From Ridgeia piscesae (Eukaryota; Annelida; Polychaeta; Sabellida; Siboglinidae), in the NCBI GenBank assembly GCA_025642075.2, contig JAODUO010001653.1, positions 1-64,000 of the forward strand: a stretch of DNA of 64,000 bases, written 5' to 3'. The notes below the pieces were generated by a model. That model was not told where the DNA came from, made no database searches, and was given only the letters and a program-made list of their open reading frames with translations. Positions 52,646 through 63,843 of this stretch are shown piece by piece. Within the stretch, counting starts at the first letter, position 1; every line of letters begins with the position of its first letter. The translations under genes were made by a program, and so were the position numbers.

Positions 52646-53259
52646 TTAGACGGCGGTGGTGTGACTGTCGCGTGAGACGGCAATGTCGAGACACTGCAAC
52701 GAGATGTCGAGTTCGAGACACTCCATGGAAACGGCTGTGCTGTGACTGTCCGGCGAGACGCTGGTCTGATGGCTCTCTGGTGACATGGCGGTCTGGTGGC
52801 TCTCTGGTGACACGCCGGTCTGGTGGCTCTCTGGTGACACGGCGGTCTGGCGACTCTCTGGTGACACGGCTGTCTGGCGACTCTCTGGTGACACGGCGGT
52901 CTGGTGGCTCTCTGGGGACACGGCGGTCTGGCGACTCTCTGGTGAGACGGCGGTCTGGCGGCTCTCTTGTGACACGGCGGTATCGTGGCTCATTGGTGAC
53001 ACCGCGCCCCGTCTACGAAGCCTCCTTAAGCCGTAGGAGACGTTCCTCACCATCATCTTGAGGTGGGCGTACAGCAGGGGAGCATCGAGGGCGACCACTG
53101 CAGCGACGGACACAGCCAGAATCACAGACGCAGCGATTCCAGTGGCCATGTGACCTATTTGGTTGTCTGACTTCATGTAGCCGATTTTTGCCATGCTCTT
53201 CTCTGTTGACGTTTTCGGTTCGTCTTTCTCTATCACAAAGCCACAGCCTTCTGTGTTCT
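52646..53259 (-). CDS. Terminal exon: transmembrane helix and repeat-rich cytoplasmic tail
   Basis: Acceptor CTTTCAG, phase 1, stop TAA at 52648-52646; about 203 residues. A short Glu/Lys-rich stalk with one Cys is followed by a hydrophobic helix ([18 protein letters not shown], coded about 53085-53145). Then comes a basic stop-transfer segment ([14 protein letters not shown]) and about ten 9-residue repeats of [10 protein letters not shown] type. The repeats are coded by 27-bp units at about 52750-53005, and each has a Ser-Pro pair that could be a proline-directed phosphorylation site (inference). The final ~30 residues are diverged repeats ([18 protein letters not shown]). A shorter copy of this tail lies at 13828-13986 on the other strand. 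Confidence 0.88.
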
Positions 53260-56200
53260 CTGAAAGGTAAACCATTACATTTGGTCCTGGTGCGACCAAA
53301 GCTAACATGGCAGGTTTATCAGTTATCAGCATTCATTGAAATCATCCAACTTTCATGCAAAACGAGATGATAATGCTCAGAATTATGAACACAAGTTTAA
53401 CATGAAAACATGTTATTTAATGATATAACAATGTTTACGATATTACTGTAGTATTGCAATATTTTAGTAATCCAATCTATGTATCACATATAAACCATAT
53501 TATATTCCCAATTTAACCGAAATTTCACTACGAAATACGTCACTTTCGCAAAGACTACTACTTTATGTTGCAACACGCACCGACACAGACGGGGTCCTCG
53601 CCAGTCCACTTCAGGTCCGACGAACAGACCTTCGCCAACTCTCCCGACACGAGGTGGAAACGAGGCAGACATTTGTAGATGACTCGTTGTTCGAACGACT
53701 TCTTATCGACAGACCACGTCGTGTTGGCCACAGCAGGAGGCTTGGCGCATTGCTTCACTGCAAAAAGAGACGTCATTGTTTGTATTGTAGCGGGCGAGGG
53801 TGACGTTACGCAGTGTTTAGAACATCAATAAGGCTGGGTATCTGTGTAGTGTTTGGTGGTAATGCAGATGACTAAGTTGGGAACATCAACCTGTCATAAA
53901 CACATTGTCTTTGTTGACATATCACAGAGATCAAGCGAGTATCAACAACGTTCTTCTTCGTTTAAATGTCGTTAGCTGCAGTGACATTTGCTGAACATGA
54001 ACTCTTACGTACCGGCACATGTCGGTTGTGTTCCGCTCCAGGAGCCGTCTGCTTGACAGGTGCGATTGTTGTCACCTGATGTCATCGCAAACCCTTTCTG
54101 ACATCTGTAGAAGATTGTCGACCGGAAGCTGATTGACTCTGCGTCGACATAACAGTTGGGCGGTGTTTCCGGTGTCTCGCATTGTATTTCTAAAGAAAGA
54201 AATGTATTTATCATACAAAACATAACAATATAACTCAAACCCAGAATAATAGAATAAGGGTAAATAACTCTAAATATGACACACATATGCAACAACTGGA
54301 AGAAGTATTGTAATTGTTCTTCAACAAAGAGCATGATGTAATTCGTTGCAGTAATGACGCATACCGTTACAATTGAGTGGTACTCCCAGCCATCTTGCCG
54401 ACTTGCCACAGACGAGAGGAGCTTCGATGACGTCAGCCTTGTAGCCTTCGTCGCAGGCGTACTTCGCCGTCTCCATAAACGTCGTTCCCGTCAGACTCTC
54501 CGTGTGTGCGTTAGACACGGCCGGAGGAGAGCCGCAGTCAATCCCTGCAATAAACAATTACTTTTGCCGTAATCCTTGGAAACAGTTCGGGACTGTGGTC
54601 AACGAGACCAACTAACCAGTTTGTTCTTACTATAAACAAAACCTGCGAAGTATATATTGTTCATCTATGTAGTTTTAGTCAGGATAACTAATCAACGTTG
54701 TCATAACATTATGTTCAATAAAAACACTGACAAATTATTTTGCTGTGACCTATATCAGCCAGTAAAAATAAGTTGTACGTAATTTGTATTGGCTAAATTA
54801 CACCAGTTTGTTTTAACCTTGTATACTTCGACCTACTTTTACACCGCGGTAGAGGTCTGTCCCACTGTCCCTCTGGCGAACATCGGGTCTCGTTGTCGCC
54901 CGTTGCCAATGTGTATCCAGGGCCGCATCGGAATGTGGTCCGTGACCCCGGGGTCAGGCCGCCGGACAAGACTATTAGATTGTAGTTCTCCGGAACTCGG
55001 ATCTCTCCACACAGGATCTCTGAGGAAGCATAAGGACGAGTTACAGACACTGCTGGTCGCAATTTTCAGGAATCGGAACTGGAGGGCTTAGGGTTTTTAC
55101 CCCCAACATCTGAGGTGAGATTGGCTGGCTGTAGGGTTATGCCCCAATATTAATGACAAGGATTTGCGATTTTGCCATGAGAAATGCCGCTGATGTGTGT
55201 CGTTTTTATTCAACATTGTAATTCAGTTAATTTGCCTTTTGTCATCGCATCAACATGTGTACATCGTGTAGTTATTTCTTCACCGTGCTCACGCTTGGCG
55301 CGTTGTTTTGGACCCGGTTTTACGTTCATGGTTTGTCTTTGTGCTGGGCGGTCTTTCATCAGCCAGTAACATGTGCTGCTGTACCTGATCTTCTTCATAT
55401 TTTGCTCTTCTGCAACACTCTCTCCTTAACTCTGCCCTTCTCGTTCCTGGTCTGTTTTATAATCATTCCACTGGATGGCCTACTTTGTTTATTTGTTATA
55501 AAACAAACTGTTGTCCTCTTTCTGAAATGGTACCATCATATGATCGTTTCATATTTGCTCTCTTTCCATTTCTTTCGCAGCATACTTCCCATTCTCCTAA
55601 CGTGAATATCTTCAAGTTGATATTGATAATTTGTAATATATCCCGTCAGTTGCTTCGTTATATTCTTGTCGTGGATTGCGTTGTCTACTTACATAAATCA
55701 GATCCGCTCTGGCCTAGTGTAAACGACAATGTTCACAATGCTGGTCATGTTGTCGGTTCTTCATGTGCATAGTTTGGCAACCGCATATAGTATATCATAA
55801 TAAACAATATATCATCAACCACGTACAATACATGCCACATCTTCAAACCTGCCGGTGGCCATGTACTGTCCGTAGAACCATCTTTTCAGCAAACGACGCA
55901 GCAAAACCAACATCTACGCTGGTTTGAACTGTATCTGCACTACCCCGTCCCGCCCCGCCAGGTCAATGACGTTGACTTAAAAACAACAGGGTGGCGAGGC
56001 CAGAGAGGGCGTCCCGAGACTCGGAGGTTCGATTCAATCGCCCATGAACTGGCCACTGCTGACATGGTCATCGCTACCGCCGCCGAGATTTGCATGAACT
56101 GCTGCAGCTGGAAATCATTTGTTAGAGAACTGTCTACGCTCGAATGCGATCATGGCATTTTAGTGAAATAAGTGATAATTGTCACAACTATTATCCACGG

Positions 56201-59200
56201 TGTTGGCAAAGGCGTGATTTAATGAAGAACACGCGCATAATACTGATTATGACGCCGCAAACGTAGACGTTTGCTTCCGTCACAGTCACAATAATAATAT
56301 TGTCCGTGTCTTATTCTGGCCACAATATTGATGCAGATGACGAAAGTGTGATTGCGGCCAAATTGTCAAAATATGCAACGGATACGAATGTTTAGCGTGT
56401 TCTGCATCCATTTTGGTTGCCTTGGCGGAACTTGTATTAGGCAACAGGTCACGCGATAGACATGTGTATGGACAAATATATGTACTGCTCAGATGACATG
56501 TCGGCTGATATAATTTCACTGACATGAGACTGACCTTCACAGGTGGGCCGCTGACCACTCCACGTGCCATCGACCTGACAGGTGTGAGAGAAGTCTCCGC
56601 CTGCTGCCCGGTAACCCTCGCTACACCGGTAGGTGGCGCTGGCGTGCACTGAGAGAGACGGGTAGGATACATTTGCTCCAAGAACTGGCATCGGTTTGCT
56701 GCACATTGTTTCTGTAACATCGCGCAGAAACATCCATGGTTACCATTGCTGTTGCGACTTCAACATCTACACTCGTTCGTTCGTTCGTTCGTTCGTTCGT
56801 TCGTTCGTTCGTTCGTTCGTTCGTTCGTTCGTTCGTTCGTTCGTTCGTTCGTTCGTTCGTTCGTTCGTTCGTTCGTTCGTTCGTTCGTTCGTTCGTTCGT
56901 TCGTTCGTTCGTTCGTTCGTTCGTTCGTTCGTTCGTTCGTTCGTTCGTTCGTTCGTTCGTTCGTTCGTTCGTTCGTTCGTTCGTTCGTTCGTTCGTTCGT
57001 TCGTTCGTTCGTTCGTTCGTTCGTTCGTTCGTTCGTTCGTTCGTTCGTTCGTTCGTTCGTTCGTTCGTTCGTTCGTTCGTTCTGTTCGTTCGTTCGTTCG
57101 TTCGTTCGTTCGTTCGTTCGTTCGTTCGTTCCGTTCGTTCGTTCGTTCGTTCGTTCGTTCGTTCGTTCGTTCGTTCGTTCGTTCGTTCGTTCGTTCGTTC
57201 GTTCGTTCGTTCGTTCGTTCGTTCGTTCGTTCGTTCGTTCGTTCGTTCGTTCGTTCGTTCGTTCGTTCGTTCGTTCGTTCGTTCGTTCGTTCGTTCGTTC
57301 GTTCGTTCGTTCGTTCGTTCGTTCGTTCGTTCGTTCGTTCGTTCGTTCGTTCGTTCGTTCGTTCGTTCGTTCGTTCGTTCGTTCGTTCGTTCGTTCGTTC
57401 GTTCGTTCGTTCGTTCGTTCGTTCGTTCGTTCGTTCGTTCGTTCGTTCGTTCGTTCGTTCGTTCGTTCGTTCGTTCGTTCGTTCGTTCGTTCGTTCGTTC
57501 GTTCGTTCGTTCGTTCGTTCGTTCGTTCGTTCGTTCGTTCGTTCGTTCGTTCGTTCGTTCGTTCGTTCGTTCGTTCGTTCGTTCGTTCGTTCGTTCGTTC
57601 GTTCGTTCGTTCGTTCGTTCGTTCGTTCGTTCGTTCGTTCGTTCGTTCGTTCGTTCGTTCGTTCGTTCGTTCGTTCGTTCGTTCGTTCGTTCGTTCGTTC
57701 GTTCGTTCGTTCGTTCGTTCGTTCGTTCGTTCGTTCGTTCGTTCGTTCGTTCGTTCGTTCGTTCGTTCGTTCGTTCGTTCGTTCGTTCTTTCGTTCGTTC
57801 ACCAACATACTCCCTTGACCGTGACACGTGACTCACCTTCACACGACATTGGCGCGCCTGACCAGTCTCTAGTCCACAGGCAAGTCCTAATGGTGCTGCC
57901 GGACACCTGGTGGTAGCCCGGTTCACAGGCCGTAGTCACAGTGTCGCCCAACTGGACACCGGTCTGGTTGACGATGACCACGTGGGCAGTGGTGGCAGTC
58001 ACCGGACATGTGATGGCTGCAATACAGATAGTAACCCATGTTACAAATGGTAAAAAGTACATTTGTCCGTGTACATTTATGGAATATATGTTGTGCCTTC
58101 TAGTCATCTTAATCAACGACGCTCGAGAAATTATTTATTAACATAAACTTGGCATTTATTCTGAAAATCTACATATATCAACTAGTGTAGACTGACTCAC
58201 GTTGACATTTGATGGTGACGTCAGTCCACAGTCCCTGCGCTGTGCACGAGGACCGAGTAGTGCCAGACGTCAGTTGGTAGCCTTTCTCACAGTCGTAGTC
58301 GGCCGTGCCACTGATCCCTTCTCCCGACTCCACCACTAGTGTGTGCACTGGCTGCGGCGGGGCGCCACACGTCACCGCTGCAATGGCGCATTACGTGTTA
58401 TTTGTAAGTGATACCACCGTAATGTGTGCTATGTTTGAACTAATCCAACAAAACCATTTAGACAATGTGTTCATATAATATCTGACAGCAGATAGTTTTC
58501 GTTATTAACTATTTTAACACAAGGTATTGTTGATTCGTTATACATTTTACAATTTCGGTTTTGTAGGTTGTCATATCACATAGATGAATGGCGGCCAACA
58601 ATCAAAACATTGGTGCCAAACCCAGCCATGGTCGTAGACCGTTTTGTGCATTATGCAAATGCGATTTTAAAGATGTAATTAGTAATGAGGGTTACCATAC
58701 GATTAATCTCATAATTAAATCACGGGAATGACGATATTCACCATCTATAGAAAACATTCCAACTGAGTACTTCAATTTGAACCTTCATCCAATTATTTTA
58801 ACAATAGCTTCTTATAAAACATTATGAGATAGTTTTGCAGTGTGAAAATCAGTACAAAAAAAGTGTCAACAAAACTTCTCAAAATATATTATATTTAAAC
58901 AGATTGGTTATTTCTTCGAGGAAATACAAGATGTTGGGTTAAATTCCTGTTGTTTGCAAAATGCATCAAATATTATTTTACCGGAATTCTTCAATATTAG
59001 GTACAATTTGATAGTACCAACGTTAATAATAACATAAGTCCTGCTTCATATACTACAGCAACATTTTATTAATGTTTATTTTTTGTGAATTTTATTTTTC
59101 ATAGTATTACCTTATAAACGTGTACCCTCGTTTTAAAGTTGACCTGATAGTCAATCAGCATGTGTGACCTATTCTGGGATAAGGCCGGCCTGGTGACAAC

Positions 59201-62200
59201 ATCAGCAGAGCATAGATCTACCAGGCGGATTTGAGGGCACAACAATGTTGCACCCTTACGGAGCCTGGGTAATCGAGGCTACTATTGTTCGGGCGATGCT
59301 TTTTCTTTCTTCTGAGACATGGGCAAAAAATGTGCGCAGAAAACAAAGGACCGCCTCCTTAGCGTACCTCGACAGATGAGTGTGACGTCACTCCAATGGC
59401 CGCTCTCCGTACACACGGCCGTGTTGTTGCCAGACGCCTGCTCGTAGCCCGTCTTGCACCGGTAGATGATCTTCAAATCACCATCACTTTGTTACACGTA
59501 TTAGTTCATTATATATCTCACGTTAATAACTATGTGGACAAACTACTCCACAGTTATTACGACACTGCGGCCATACTGTTGTTTGCAGCAGCACATTTAT
59601 ATACTTTTTTCAAACATATCGTTGTTGTTTGACTAACTTTGGTTACACGGTTTCTGCTGAGAAATGTCCTCACAACTTTAATTAGAACGATAACAAATGG
59701 GACACATAAACATATCTACATCTATGTACTCCCATGCCGATATTTACACACACATTTTAATAGTTTTTAGTTCACTGACTTTCCGTAATCCCGTTTTACA
59801 TATCGCTTTTCTTCAGTCTAAGCTACAACAATCAACTATACTGCGAGTTTATTTTAAACAAAACATAAAATGTTTTGCTTTATATGCATTGGTATCGTGT
59901 TTAATTAATTAAGATTGACTACATGAGCAACGCACACTTATTTAAGCCAGCTATGTAAACCAGCCTGACTTCAGTCGGACGACGTTGGCGAGGCTCGGAA
60001 CAAGTACACGATTAATTTGTAGTTGACCAATGAATTTGGAGTTTAACGAACCTTCGCGTTGAGCTTCCGGCCAGTTGCTTTTGTTCGCGTATGTTTGATT
60101 TGTCGCGGCTCGCCACACACGATTTCTGCAAGAATGAAGCCAGTGGTTTTATATTAGAAATGAAAGTGACAAATTCATTTCTACGAAAGTAAAACTGTTC
60201 ATCGTAATAAGTATTCTGTGTGACCCAATTAGATCCTGTGGCGATGTGTGACCCAATTAGTTCCTGTCGCGATATTAATTAACACCGCACCGCACCGCAC
60301 CGCACCGCACCGCACCGCACCGCACCGCACCGCACCGCACCGCACCGCACCGCACCGCACCGCACCGCACCGCACCGCACCGCACCGCACCGCACCGCAC
60401 CGCACCGCACCGCACCGCACCGCACCGCACCGCACCGCACCGCACCGCACCGCACCGCACGCACGCACCGCACCGCACCGCACCGCACCGCACCGCACCG
60501 CACCGCACCGCACCGCACCGCACCACCGCACCGCACCGCACCGCACCGCACCGCACCGCACCGCACCGCACCGCACCGCACCGCACCGCACCGCACCGCA
60601 CCGCACCGCACCGCACCGCACCGCACCGCACCGCACCGCACCGCACCGCACCGCACCGCACCGCACCGCACCGCACCGCACCGCACCGCACCGCACCGCA
60701 CCGCACCGCACCGCACCGCACCGCACCGCACCGCACCGCACCGCACCGCAACGCAACGCAACGCAACGCAACGCAACGCAACGCAACGCAACGCAACGCA
60801 ACGCAACGCAACGCAACGCAACGCAACGCAACGCAACGCAACGCAACGCAACGCAACGCAACGCAACGCAACGCAACGCAACGCAACGCAACGCAACGCA
60901 ACGCAACGCAACGCAACGCAACGCAACGCAACGCAACGCAACGCAACGCAACGCAACGCAACGCAACGCAACGCAACGCAACGCAACGCAACGCAACGCA
61001 ACGCAACGCAACGCAACGCAACGCAACGCAACGCAAAACCAAATGACGTAAACTACACAATACAAGAGAAACGATGAAAAAGTTCACAGGAGCGAGTCGC
61101 ACATACCTTCTCTCATATTAAACATCAATGTACATACATATATTCCTCCTTATCTTCACCTTCATTAATATATCTATATTTTACAACCTCTCCACTGCTC
61201 TGTACCAGTGGGAACGCATTCCTCTACTACCTAACCTTCACCCACCTACACACAAGGGATCTTCTCCCTCCCATTCCTCGTCCTTGTTACATCGCTTCGT
61301 CGTACTGCCTCCTTCTAGTCTGAAGCCGTCGACGCATTCGTAGAAGGCGTATTCGTTCATCCGGGTTCCACCGACGTCCATTACTGTGTTGCTGATTTCC
61401 GGTGGATTTGAACACTTTATTTCTATATTAAGAAACAAATAAGTATTGGTCGATTGTTATATTGGCATAAAAATAATTATGTTGCCACATTCCCCCGCAC
61501 ATACACGCCACACGAACACACGTAACACGTCACACATACACACATACACACATACACACATACACACATACACACATACACACATACACACATACACACA
61601 TCACACATACACACATACACACATACGACACTACCACTGCACCACATACACACATACACACATACACACATACACACATACACACATACACACATACACA
61701 CATACACACATACACACATACACACATACACACATACACACATACACACATACACACATACACACATACACACATACACACATACACACATACACACATA
61801 CACACATACACACATACACACATACACACATACACACATACACACATACACACATACACACATACACACATACACACATACACACATACACACATACACA
61901 CACACACCTACACACATGCGCCATCCACTGCCTCCAGACATTGGGTCCATCCCTCCACTCACACACATACCCATACACACTTTACGTCTCATCCACGTCA
62001 TACGTACCACCACACATACACACATACACACATACACACATACACACATACACACATACACACATACACACATACACACATACACACATACACACATACA
62101 CACATACACACATACACACATACACACATACACACATACACACATACACACATACACACATACACACATACACACATACACACATACACACATACACACA

Positions 62201-63141
62201 TACACACATACACACATACACACATACACACATACACACATACACACATACACACATACACACATACACACATACACACATACACACGCACGACTTACCT
62301 AGACACGCTGGCGGTGTTCCACTCCACTGCTTGTTCTCCAGACAGGTTCGGGTCCAGTCTCCTCCCACTCCGCGCTTGTATCCCTCCTCGCAGTCGTACG
62401 TGATGTTTGTCATGTAGGTCGTCTCTTCCGGGACGTCGTATAGGGCGTAAGCCACCGGGGCCAGACTTCCGCACGACACGACTGTCGGCAGAATGACACA
62501 ATATTTAAACGACGATTACAAAAACGTTATGGGCACAGCTCGCCAGAAACGGTTGACATGTATGTGACCTCTACACGTGACGTCGGTGGTGATGAGATAC
62601 GAGTGTAACATTGTCGACGTTATGAACATGAGTAGCATAGACACATCGCCTGAGAACACCACGTATGGTATAGAGACGGCAGAATGTATAGGATCAAAAC
62701 GAATGGTGATAAAACACCGTTTTGTGGTGAGGTTGTTCGATTTCAATGTCCGATAGGTGAGAGTATAATTTATGATTTTATAATGCAGTTTAATTAATTT
62801 TCGTTCCATGTGCAAGAATAAATATGATATTCTAGGCAATAATTTTATATTTAACGCATTTGGTCCACTTACTTCTACAGAGCGGTTTGACGCCGGACCA
62901 TCTGCGATTAGCCAGACACGTTCTCTCCGTGTCACCTGTGATCAGTTCAAAGCCCGTCAAGCAGGCATACGTGACAGTTGTCTCGTAGACATGTGACGAG
63001 GCGGTGACATCTACGTTAGTGAAGGGCGGAAGGTCAGGAGCCAAACATCGGACCTCTGTGAAGACACGATAAAGACAAGAGCATAGTAAGACTTAAGGCA
63101 TGTTCCAGTTCTGTATGGGAATATCCAACCTCATATTAGTA

Positions 63142-63211
<70 letters not shown>

Positions 63212-63327
63212 TAATCATTACTAATTTATAAGTGTAATTTCGCTGTTACTTGCATATTTATGCATCTAAAACAAATGTGTTTCCCATAACAGTTCTGTGT
63301 AAATGTCACACAAAATCGGAACGTATT

Positions 63328-63394
<67 letters not shown>

Positions 63395-63460
63395 GTTTGA
63401 ACGAAAAATAGGCATACTGTAATATGTACGTAACATTTTGCTAGGGCTTTTTACGTGATA

Positions 63461-63529
<69 letters not shown>

Positions 63530-63843
63530 CACGTAAAAAGCCCTAGCAAAATGTTACGTACATATTACAGTATGCCTATTTTTCGTTCAGAACTTGCTGT
63601 CTATTGTACAGTTCTCCGAATTCTCTTTTCATTCTCACATGCATCAGCTTTGTGACCTACTAATGCACAGCGGGGGGTCGTCACTCCAGCGTCCGTCCAG
63701 GTTACATTCCAACACCAGGCTCCCGTTGTTCAGTTCATATCCCTCCCGGCATCCATACGTGACGACGGACCCGGCGATAGTGGAGCGTGGGTCTGACACG
63801 ATGAGGGCGTGATGTGGGAGAGTCAGGCCAGGGCAGTGGATCC
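52646..63843 (-). CDS. Multi-sushi type I membrane protein, 3' part of gene (14 exons seen)
   Basis: The minus strand carries twelve CCP/sushi domains, then a transmembrane helix and cytoplasmic tail. Coding segments 5' to 3': 63843-63661, 63055-62873, 62481-62299, 61422-61246, 60125-60052, 59470-59368, 58377-58201, 58016-57837, 56711-56535, 55019-54837, 54544-54365, 54189-54013, 53757-53581, 53259-52646. Splice sites are AG/GT throughout and all junctions are phase 1 except the phase-0 junction inside the fifth domain. All join without a stop, giving about 920 residues in the window. No signal peptide is present, so the 5' end lies beyond the right edge. CCP arrays with a membrane anchor act as adhesion, complement-control or pattern-recognition receptors; which applies here cannot be told. 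The joins are my reading and need transcript support. Confidence 0.88.
52750..53005 (-). repeat. 27-bp coding minisatellite in the cytoplasmic tail
   Basis: Units of GTGTCACCAGAGAGTCGCCA plus CACCGC-like text in frame with the protein. Substitutions fall mostly at the R/H position and at A/G/S. Confidence 0.9.
53581..53757 (-). CDS. CCP domain 12 exon
   Basis: 177 nt, phase 1-1. Cysteines at KQCAK, YKCLP, KVCSS, PVCVG; the conserved Trp is in LKWTGEDP. Last extracellular domain before the membrane exon; one N-x-T site (ANTT). Confidence 0.92.
54013..54189 (-). CDS. CCP domain 11 exon, extra cysteine
   Basis: 177 nt, phase 1-1. Four CCP cysteines (IQCET, YRCQK, RTCQA, PTCAG) plus a fifth near the start (PPNCYV) that could be free or pair between domains or chains. 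Trp in GSWSGTQP. N-x-T in NNRT. Confidence 0.92.
54365..54544 (-). CDS. CCP domain 10 exon
   Basis: 180 nt, phase 1-1. [24 protein letters not shown], Trp in ARWLGVP, NCNG. Canonical four cysteines. Confidence 0.92.
54837..55019 (-). CDS. CCP domain 9 exon
   Basis: 183 nt, phase 1-1. [40 protein letters not shown]-x-T in DNET. Confidence 0.92.
55020..56534 (-). other. Intron between CCP 8 and CCP 9
   Basis: 1.5 kb, no further CCP exon found on reading the minus strand. No large microsatellite, unlike the other long introns of this gene. A plus-strand frame at 55255-55605 is hydrophobic but unrecognised. Confidence 0.6.
56535..56711 (-). CDS. CCP domain 8 exon
   Basis: 177 nt, phase 1-1. 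[40 protein letters not shown]-x-S in ANVS. Confidence 0.92.
56775..57800. repeat. (TTCG)n array of about 1 kb inside an intron
   Basis: About 256 tetranucleotide units with only three visible interruptions (near 57082, 57131 and 57788). It fills nearly the whole 1.1 kb intron between CCP 7 and CCP 8. On the gene strand it is (CGAA)n. The unit is 4 bp and stop-free in all frames, so long Arg-Thr-Asn-Glu and Ser-Phe-Val-Arg frames appear; they are artefacts. It is CpG-dense. Confidence 0.98.
57837..58016 (-). CDS. CCP domain 7 exon
   Basis: 180 nt, phase 1-1. [44 protein letters not shown]-x-T in NQTG. Confidence 0.92.
58201..58377 (-). CDS. CCP domain 6 exon
   Basis: 177 nt, phase 1-1. [41 protein letters not shown]. 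Confidence 0.92.
58378..59367 (-). other. Intron between CCP 5 and CCP 6
   Basis: About 1 kb AT-rich intron, nothing else recognised. Confidence 0.6.
59368..59470 (-). CDS. CCP domain 5, second-half exon
   Basis: 103 nt, acceptor TTGAAG before 59470, phase 0 in and phase 1 out. Reads [34 protein letters not shown]: cysteines 2, 3 and 4 of a CCP, the first cysteine missing. N-x-T in NNTA. It completes the half domain coded at 60052-60125. Confidence 0.85.
60052..60125 (-). CDS. CCP domain 5, first-half exon
   Basis: 74 nt, acceptor TTCTTGCAG, phase 1 in and phase 0 out (GCGAAG|GTTCGT). Reads [20 protein letters not shown] then LNAK: cysteine 1 of a CCP. Joined to 59470-59368 it gives 177 nt, exactly the size of the commonest unsplit CCP exon here, and puts 27 residues from Cys1 to Cys2, the usual spacing. 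The 581-bp intron between has no parallel in the other eleven domains. Confidence 0.82.
60284..61036. repeat. (CACCG)n then (CAACG)n pentamer array inside an intron
   Basis: About 750 bp in two uniform blocks: CACCG to about 60750, then CAACG. Only two small slips in the first block (near 60460 and 60523) and none in the second. Fills most of the intron between CCP 4 and CCP 5. Ala-Val-Arg-Cys-Gly-type frames are artefacts. Confidence 0.98.
61246..61422 (-). CDS. CCP domain 4 exon
   Basis: 177 nt, phase 1-1. [43 protein letters not shown]. Confidence 0.92.
61532..61908. repeat. (CACACATA)n array inside an intron
   Basis: Octamer array with a short non-repeat insert near 61627-61645; lies in the intron between CCP 3 and CCP 4. 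Confidence 0.97.
62013..62288. repeat. (CACACATA)n array, second block
   Basis: Same octamer, separated from the first block by about 100 bp of unique sequence, ending 10 bp before the donor of CCP 3. Confidence 0.97.
62299..62481 (-). CDS. CCP domain 3 exon
   Basis: 183 nt, phase 1-1. [45 protein letters not shown]-x-T in TNIT. Confidence 0.92.
62873..63055 (-). CDS. CCP domain 2 exon
   Basis: 183 nt, phase 1-1. [42 protein letters not shown]. Confidence 0.92.
63143..63210. repeat. (TA)n microsatellite
   Basis: TA run flanked by short inverted ATTAGTAT / ATACTAAT ends. Confidence 0.96.
63332..63389. repeat. (TA)n microsatellite
   Basis: TA run just outside the left arm of the 63398 palindrome. 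Confidence 0.96.
63398..63589. repeat. Perfect ~67-bp palindrome arms around (TA)n
   Basis: 63398-63464 and 63523-63589 are exact reverse complements by eye (for example AAAATAGGCATACTGTAATA in the left arm), with a TA run between. It lies in the intron between CCP 1 and CCP 2 and ends 71 bp from the CCP 1 exon. Confidence 0.9.
63661..63843 (-). CDS. CCP domain 1 exon (first seen)
   Basis: 183 nt, phase 1-1, acceptor [47 protein letters not shown]. The phase-1 acceptor means at least one more coding exon lies upstream, beyond the window. Confidence 0.92.

Noticed and set aside
56621..57926. Frames of 360-406 codons on both strands over (TTCG)n
   Set aside because: A stop-free 4-bp repeat opens every frame on both strands; the region is an intron of the sushi gene.
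60229..61102. Cys/Arg/Ala-rich frames over the pentamer array
   Set aside because: Repeat artefact inside the intron between CCP 4 and CCP 5.
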